From Arthrobacter sp. (lineage in GTDB: Bacteria > Actinomycetota > Actinomycetes > Actinomycetales > Micrococcaceae): a stretch of 64,000 nucleotides of DNA. Position 1 is the first letter of the stretch. Every line of letters begins with the position of its first letter. The stretch is from the NCBI RefSeq assembly GCF_031179985.1, contig NZ_JAPSHJ010000015.1:1-64000 (forward strand), in the 5' to 3' direction. The notes under the pieces were generated by a model that was given only the letters and a program-made list of their open reading frames with translations, ran no database searches and was not told the DNA's origin. Shown in pieces: positions 61,029 to 64,000 of the stretch. The translations under genes were made by a program, and so were the position numbers.

Positions 61029-62312
61029 TTAGAACCAGGCCGTCCTGCGCAATGGCGGCTGGTCCCCTCCAGCCTTCTGAACCAGGATCTGGTTTACGCC
61101 GGTGGTGCCGTCCTCAAAGCCGAGGGCACTTGCGGCCATATACAGCCGCCAAACCCGTGCGCGTCCTGCCCCGCCGGCCTCTACCGCTTCATCCCAGTGA
61201 TCTTCGAGGTTCCGCACCCACGCCCGGAGCGTCAGCGCATAATGCCGGCGGAGGGCTTCAACGTCCAGCACCTCCAGGCGGGCCGCCTCAAGCGCCGTGA
61301 CCATCTCGCCCAGGCTAAGCATCTCCCCATCGGGGAAAACGTAGCGGGGAATGAAGGAGTCCGGGTCCGGATCGGTAGGCCCGGCGTTCCACGAGATGGC
61401 GTGATTGAGGAGCCTGCCGCCGGGGCGCAACAGGTCGCGCAGCTGGGATGTGTACGTTGGCATCTGCTCACTGCCCACATGCTCGGACATTCCAATGGAG
61501 CTGATGGCGTCAAACGGGCCGTCATTGACGTCGCGGTAGTCCTGGATCCTGATCTCCACTCTGTCGGTCAGCCCGGCTTCAGCCACCCGCTTGCTGGCCA
61601 GTGCCGCCTGTTCTGCCGAAAGGGTGACCCCGACGACGTCGACACCGTAACGCTGGGCGGCATGGAGGGCGAAGCTCCCCCAGCCGCAACCCACGTCCAG
61701 CACGCGCATGCCAGGTTGCAGACCCAGCTTGCGGCAGACAAGATCGAGTTTGGCCTCCTGGGCGGCGTCAAGGCCGGCCTGCTCGTTCTCCCATACCGCG
61801 CACGAGTAAACCAGTGACGGACCGAGCACCAAAGCATAGAAGTCATTGCCGACGTCGTAGTGGTGGGAAATCGCCGCGGCGTCCCTCTTCTTGGAGTGCC
61901 GGCGCCCATGGCGGCCCACATTCGCTTCTTCCGGGGGCGGTGCCGGATTGGGCCCCAGAGCACCCAGCCGGACCGCCGTCCTGACCAGCTTCAGGACTTC
62001 ACGAGCCGTCAATGAGCGGGCAGGGGCACCCTCGGCAAACTTCGCGATGGAATTCAAAGCGGCAAAGGTCTCAAAGATGTCACCGGGAGCATCGATGTCA
62101 CCTGAAACATAGGCACGGCTCAGTCCCAGCTGCCCCGGCGACCACAGTATCCGCCGCAGAGCCCGCCGGGATCGAAACATGACCAGAGGAGCATCGGGCG
62201 GGCCCGCCTCTGAACCGTCCCACGCCTGCACACGCACCGGGATGTCCTCCGCTCCCAAGACAATAGCCAGTGCTTGCGCGAGCCGTTGTGCCACACCCGT
62301 TGTTTTCGACAT
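61029..62312 (-). CDS. Cyclopropane-fatty-acyl-phospholipid synthase family methyltransferase
   Basis: The 427-residue SAM-dependent enzyme has SAM motif VLDVGCGWGSFALHAA near 210, the ISHHYDVGNDFY motif before it, and the SIGMSEHVG segment typical of CFA synthases. It adds a methylene or methyl group to unsaturated acyl chains of membrane lipids. An N-terminal SCP2-like region (about 1-110) is present, as in other full-length CFA synthases. I chose the ATG at 62312, with GAGAGG eight bases upstream; ATGs two and seven codons earlier are alternatives. Confidence 0.92.
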   Translation of the reverse strand: MSKTTGVAQRLAQALAIVLGAEDIPVRVQAWDGSEAGPPDAPLVMFRSRRALRRILWSPGQLGLSRAYVSGDIDAPGDIFETFAALNSIAKFAEGAPARSLTAREVLKLVRTAVRLGALGPNPAPPPEEANVGRHGRRHSKKRDAAAISHHYDVGNDFYALVLGPSLVYSCAVWENEQAGLDAAQEAKLDLVCRKLGLQPGMRVLDVGCGWGSFALHAAQRYGVDVVGVTLSAEQAALASKRVAEAGLTDRVEIRIQDYRDVNDGPFDAISSIGMSEHVGSEQMPTYTSQLRDLLRPGGRLLNHAISWNAGPTDPDPDSFIPRYVFPDGEMLSLGEMVTALEAARLEVLDVEALRRHYALTLRAWVRNLEDHWDEAVEAGGAGRARVWRLYMAASALGFEDGTTGVNQILVQKAGGDQPPLRRTAWF

Positions 62313-62435
62313 CTGCATTGCCTCTCTCCCCATGCCATCGCCTGAACTCCAACCTACTCCCCGGAGGTATCAACGTCAGGTGGCACCGGCCGAAGACACG
62401 CCAGGGTCGCATCAGGTGCCGATCGACCTGCGCAA

Positions 62436-63248
62436 TCAGCGTCTAGAGGGACGCGCGGCAGGGATCAGCCCCGCGTGCACCTCGCCCGCTACCCAAAGGC
62501 GGACCATCGCACTGAACAGCTCTCCGTTTTCAACATTCCAGACGTGATGCATTCCCGGCGCGACCCTAAACTCTGCGTGGGGCAGCAGAGAGCCCAAGCC
62601 TGCGAATGAAGCAGCCACAATTGCCGGCTCCCTCTCCCCAGCAACGGCCAGGAGACGGCCAGGGAACAAAGCCAGTTCTTCAGGGACTGCACCCGCATAC
62701 ACCTCCCGGAGCATCCGTTCCGCGTTGGAACGCCGGACGGATAATCCGTGGCGGACGTATAGCTCCACGGAATCTTTGGGCAAGCGGAACGCCCTGGCTT
62801 GTCCCCGCCAGAACCAGGCCCTCTCCCAAAAGACGAACTGGAGGGCTGCGAGCCATCGGGTGGGTCCCCGGACCTCTGCCATCACTGCTCCGCTAACCAG
62901 CACGGAAGATGCAATTTCGGGGTGCCTGGCGATGAGGTGGAGAGCGACGACAGCCCCCATGGACAGGCCCACGACGTGAACCGGTCCAGGTTCTGCCTGC
63001 TCGGCAATGAAGGCGGCCACTGCGTCCGCCGCCCCTGCCAGGTCTGTCCAGTCCTCGGCCACCCTGCTTCCAAAACCGGGCAGGTCAGGGGTGAGGATCC
63101 GGTAGTCAGGAAGTGCTTTTACCTGGGGGTCCCACATCCAGTTGGCGACGTTTCCGCCGTGCAGGAACACAATAGTCCCGCCAGTGGGAGCCCCGGCATC
63201 TGCTGACCTCGGATGGATCTCGGGGTAGGTATCGGCGTGCGCACTCAT
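62436..63248 (-). CDS. Alpha/beta hydrolase
   Basis: The 270-residue hydrolase has oxyanion-region FLHGGNVANWMW, nucleophile Ser96 in GLSMGAVV and the C-terminal histidine in PGMHHVWN. The substrate is unknown. Its ATG overlaps the stop codon of the upstream PadR gene (ATGA), so the two are translated together; the regulator probably controls this gene too. The helical cap region (FWERAWFWRGQARAF) is rich in aromatic residues, which suggests a hydrophobic substrate. Confidence 0.88.
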   Translation of the reverse strand: MSAHADTYPEIHPRSADAGAPTGGTIVFLHGGNVANWMWDPQVKALPDYRILTPDLPGFGSRVAEDWTDLAGAADAVAAFIAEQAEPGPVHVVGLSMGAVVALHLIARHPEIASSVLVSGAVMAEVRGPTRWLAALQFVFWERAWFWRGQARAFRLPKDSVELYVRHGLSVRRSNAERMLREVYAGAVPEELALFPGRLLAVAGEREPAIVAASFAGLGSLLPHAEFRVAPGMHHVWNVENGELFSAMVRLWVAGEVHAGLIPAARPSRR

Positions 63249-63769
63249 ACCAGTTCCTTTTCGATGTCCTGCAGCCAATCGAGTTCTGCTTTGAGGTGCC
63301 GGATTCCGTTCCTCAACGTGGCCAGCTGAAAGTACAGCGCCTCCCCCGGCGAAGCGGCACGGCTTGCGTCCAGCTGCTCCTGCAGCGAGGCAAGGTAGCT
63401 GAGGGCAGCCTCCCGACGGCGGTCAAACAGCTTGTGCAGCTGCTTCTCATCGAGCTGGGCCGCGAAAAACACCCGCCCGAGGAAGGCATTCCGTTCGGCG
63501 TCGGGGGCCGGATCGGTTTCGAGCCACTCAAGGAGCGCCGCCCTCCCATGCTCGGTGATCCTGTGCACCTGTTTGGACGGAAGACCATCTTGCTGCACGG
63601 TTTCCGCAATGCAGAGCCCGTCCTTGACCAGTGTTGTCAGGGTCCTGTAAATCTGCGCCTTATCGGCCGACCAGAAGTGGTTCACCGTCGCGTCAAAATG
63701 CTTCTTGAGTTCGTAGCCCGTCATGGGCGCGAGGCTGAGCAAGCCCAGAATCAGGCGGGAAAGTGTCAT
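63245..63769 (-). CDS. PadR-family transcription regulator
   Basis: The 174-residue PadR regulator has an N-terminal winged helix (LILGLLSLAPMTGYELKKHF, IYRTLTTLVKDGL) and a C-terminal helical region (about 85-174). I chose the ATG at 63769; an in-frame ATG five codons upstream (63784) would overlap the palindrome at 63779-63804. That palindrome sits directly at the start and is the likely operator, so the gene is probably self-regulated. It is co-translated with the hydrolase gene. Confidence 0.88.
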   Translation of the reverse strand: MTLSRLILGLLSLAPMTGYELKKHFDATVNHFWSADKAQIYRTLTTLVKDGLCIAETVQQDGLPSKQVHRITEHGRAALLEWLETDPAPDAERNAFLGRVFFAAQLDEKQLHKLFDRRREAALSYLASLQEQLDASRAASPGEALYFQLATLRNGIRHLKAELDWLQDIEKELV

Positions 63770-63778
63770 AAGCCATGG

Positions 63779-63804
63779 TGACATATCTACTAGTAGACTT
63801 GTCA
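63779..63804. promoter_or_regulatory. Operator-like palindrome at the PadR gene start
   Basis: A perfect 12-bp palindrome TCTACTAGTAGA lies within a 26-bp imperfect inverted repeat whose outer arms are TGACA and TGTCA. A -35-like TTGACA on the minus strand (63800-63805) overlaps one outer arm. Binding would block transcription of the PadR-hydrolase pair. Confidence 0.65.
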
Positions 63805-63881
63805 ACCGCATCAGGGCAGGGCAGCAATCCCCCCTTCTGATCCCTCTTCCCAAACTGGGTCCCAAAACCGGCTTAAACGCA

Positions 63882-63919
63882 GCGGCTCCGCACCTTTCCG
63901 AGGAAAGGTGCGGAGCCGC
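63882..63919 (-). terminator. Strong hairpin at the right edge
   Basis: A perfect 18-bp stem (63882-63899 with 63902-63919, arm GCGGCTCCGCACCTTTCC) has a 2-base loop. On the minus strand TGCGTTT follows. It probably ends a minus-strand gene entering from the right edge. The last 80 bases of the window are too short to identify that gene. Confidence 0.7.
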
Positions 63920-64000
63920 CGTCGTCATCCGGGCCTCCGCCTGGGCCCACGCTGCCGAGGGGTCCCCAATCGAGCTTGCGAGACTGGGGAAGCAGTGGGG

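Overview
The window is a stretch of GC-rich chromosome from an actinobacterium. The likely group is Arthrobacter sensu lato (Micrococcaceae). This is inferred from the GlgE glycogen pathway, CarD, SenX3/RegX3, the proteasome activator Bpa, DUF2516, many GTG/TTG starts and the style of the rRNA leader. It reads as ordinary core chromosome: there are about 51 protein genes and 3 tRNA genes, and I see no integrase, transposase, phage gene or CRISPR array.

Layout. The left edge (1-146) is the promoter and leader of an rRNA operon that runs off the window on the minus strand. Next come an alpha-glucan block on the minus strand (glgE, treS, and a fused maltokinase-branching enzyme gene), a divergent glgP, a barstar-like gene and glgX (363-13307). 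A minus-strand core block follows (rlmB, cysS, a lipoprotein gene, ispF, ispD, carD; 13527-18443). Then come a lipoprotein gene, senX3-regX3 and the divergent phoU (18756-22186), with an 11-bp direct-repeat PHO-type box between senX3 and phoU. From 22296 to 30894 lie gpmA, a methyltransferase, a DUF2516 membrane protein, a trans-sulfuration enzyme, tmk-holB, a secreted hydrolase, tRNA-Thr and a second methyltransferase. The 30891-42867 region holds a secreted RCC1-repeat protein, a YceI protein, serine acetyltransferase, an SRAP peptidase, several small hypotheticals, an aldo/keto reductase, the proteasome activator Bpa, and cstA with its YbdD-like partner. The rest carries a PadR regulator, a quinone reductase, two tRNA-Ser genes, a VOC protein, a 1524-residue secreted nuclease/5'-nucleotidase, an FAD/NAD(P) protein, a prolyl oligopeptidase with a GNAT gene, an MFS exporter, a RecQ helicase with a C-terminal phosphoribosyltransferase-like motif, a phosphomannomutase, a cyclopropane synthase, and a hydrolase/PadR pair.

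How the genes fit together. TreS, maltokinase, GlgE and GlgB are the four steps from trehalose to branched glucan (trehalose to maltose to maltose-1-phosphate to alpha-1,4-glucan to branches); GlgP and GlgX break the polymer down. IspD and IspF are two steps of the non-mevalonate isoprenoid pathway. SenX3, RegX3 and PhoU form a phosphate-response module, and a second PHO-like repeat lies upstream of the secreted nuclease/nucleotidase, which would fit scavenging of phosphate from nucleic acids.

The least explained sequence is an array of four 32-bp units at about 13406-13530, each with a mini-hairpin followed by a T-rich run. Other points worth a look are the maltokinase-GlgB fusion with an internal ribosome-binding site, the RecQ C-terminal domain, the palindrome in front of the right-hand PadR gene, and several genes whose -10-like hexamer sits only 6-7 bases from the start codon (possible leaderless mRNAs). 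I found no clearly new multi-gene defence or biosynthetic system.
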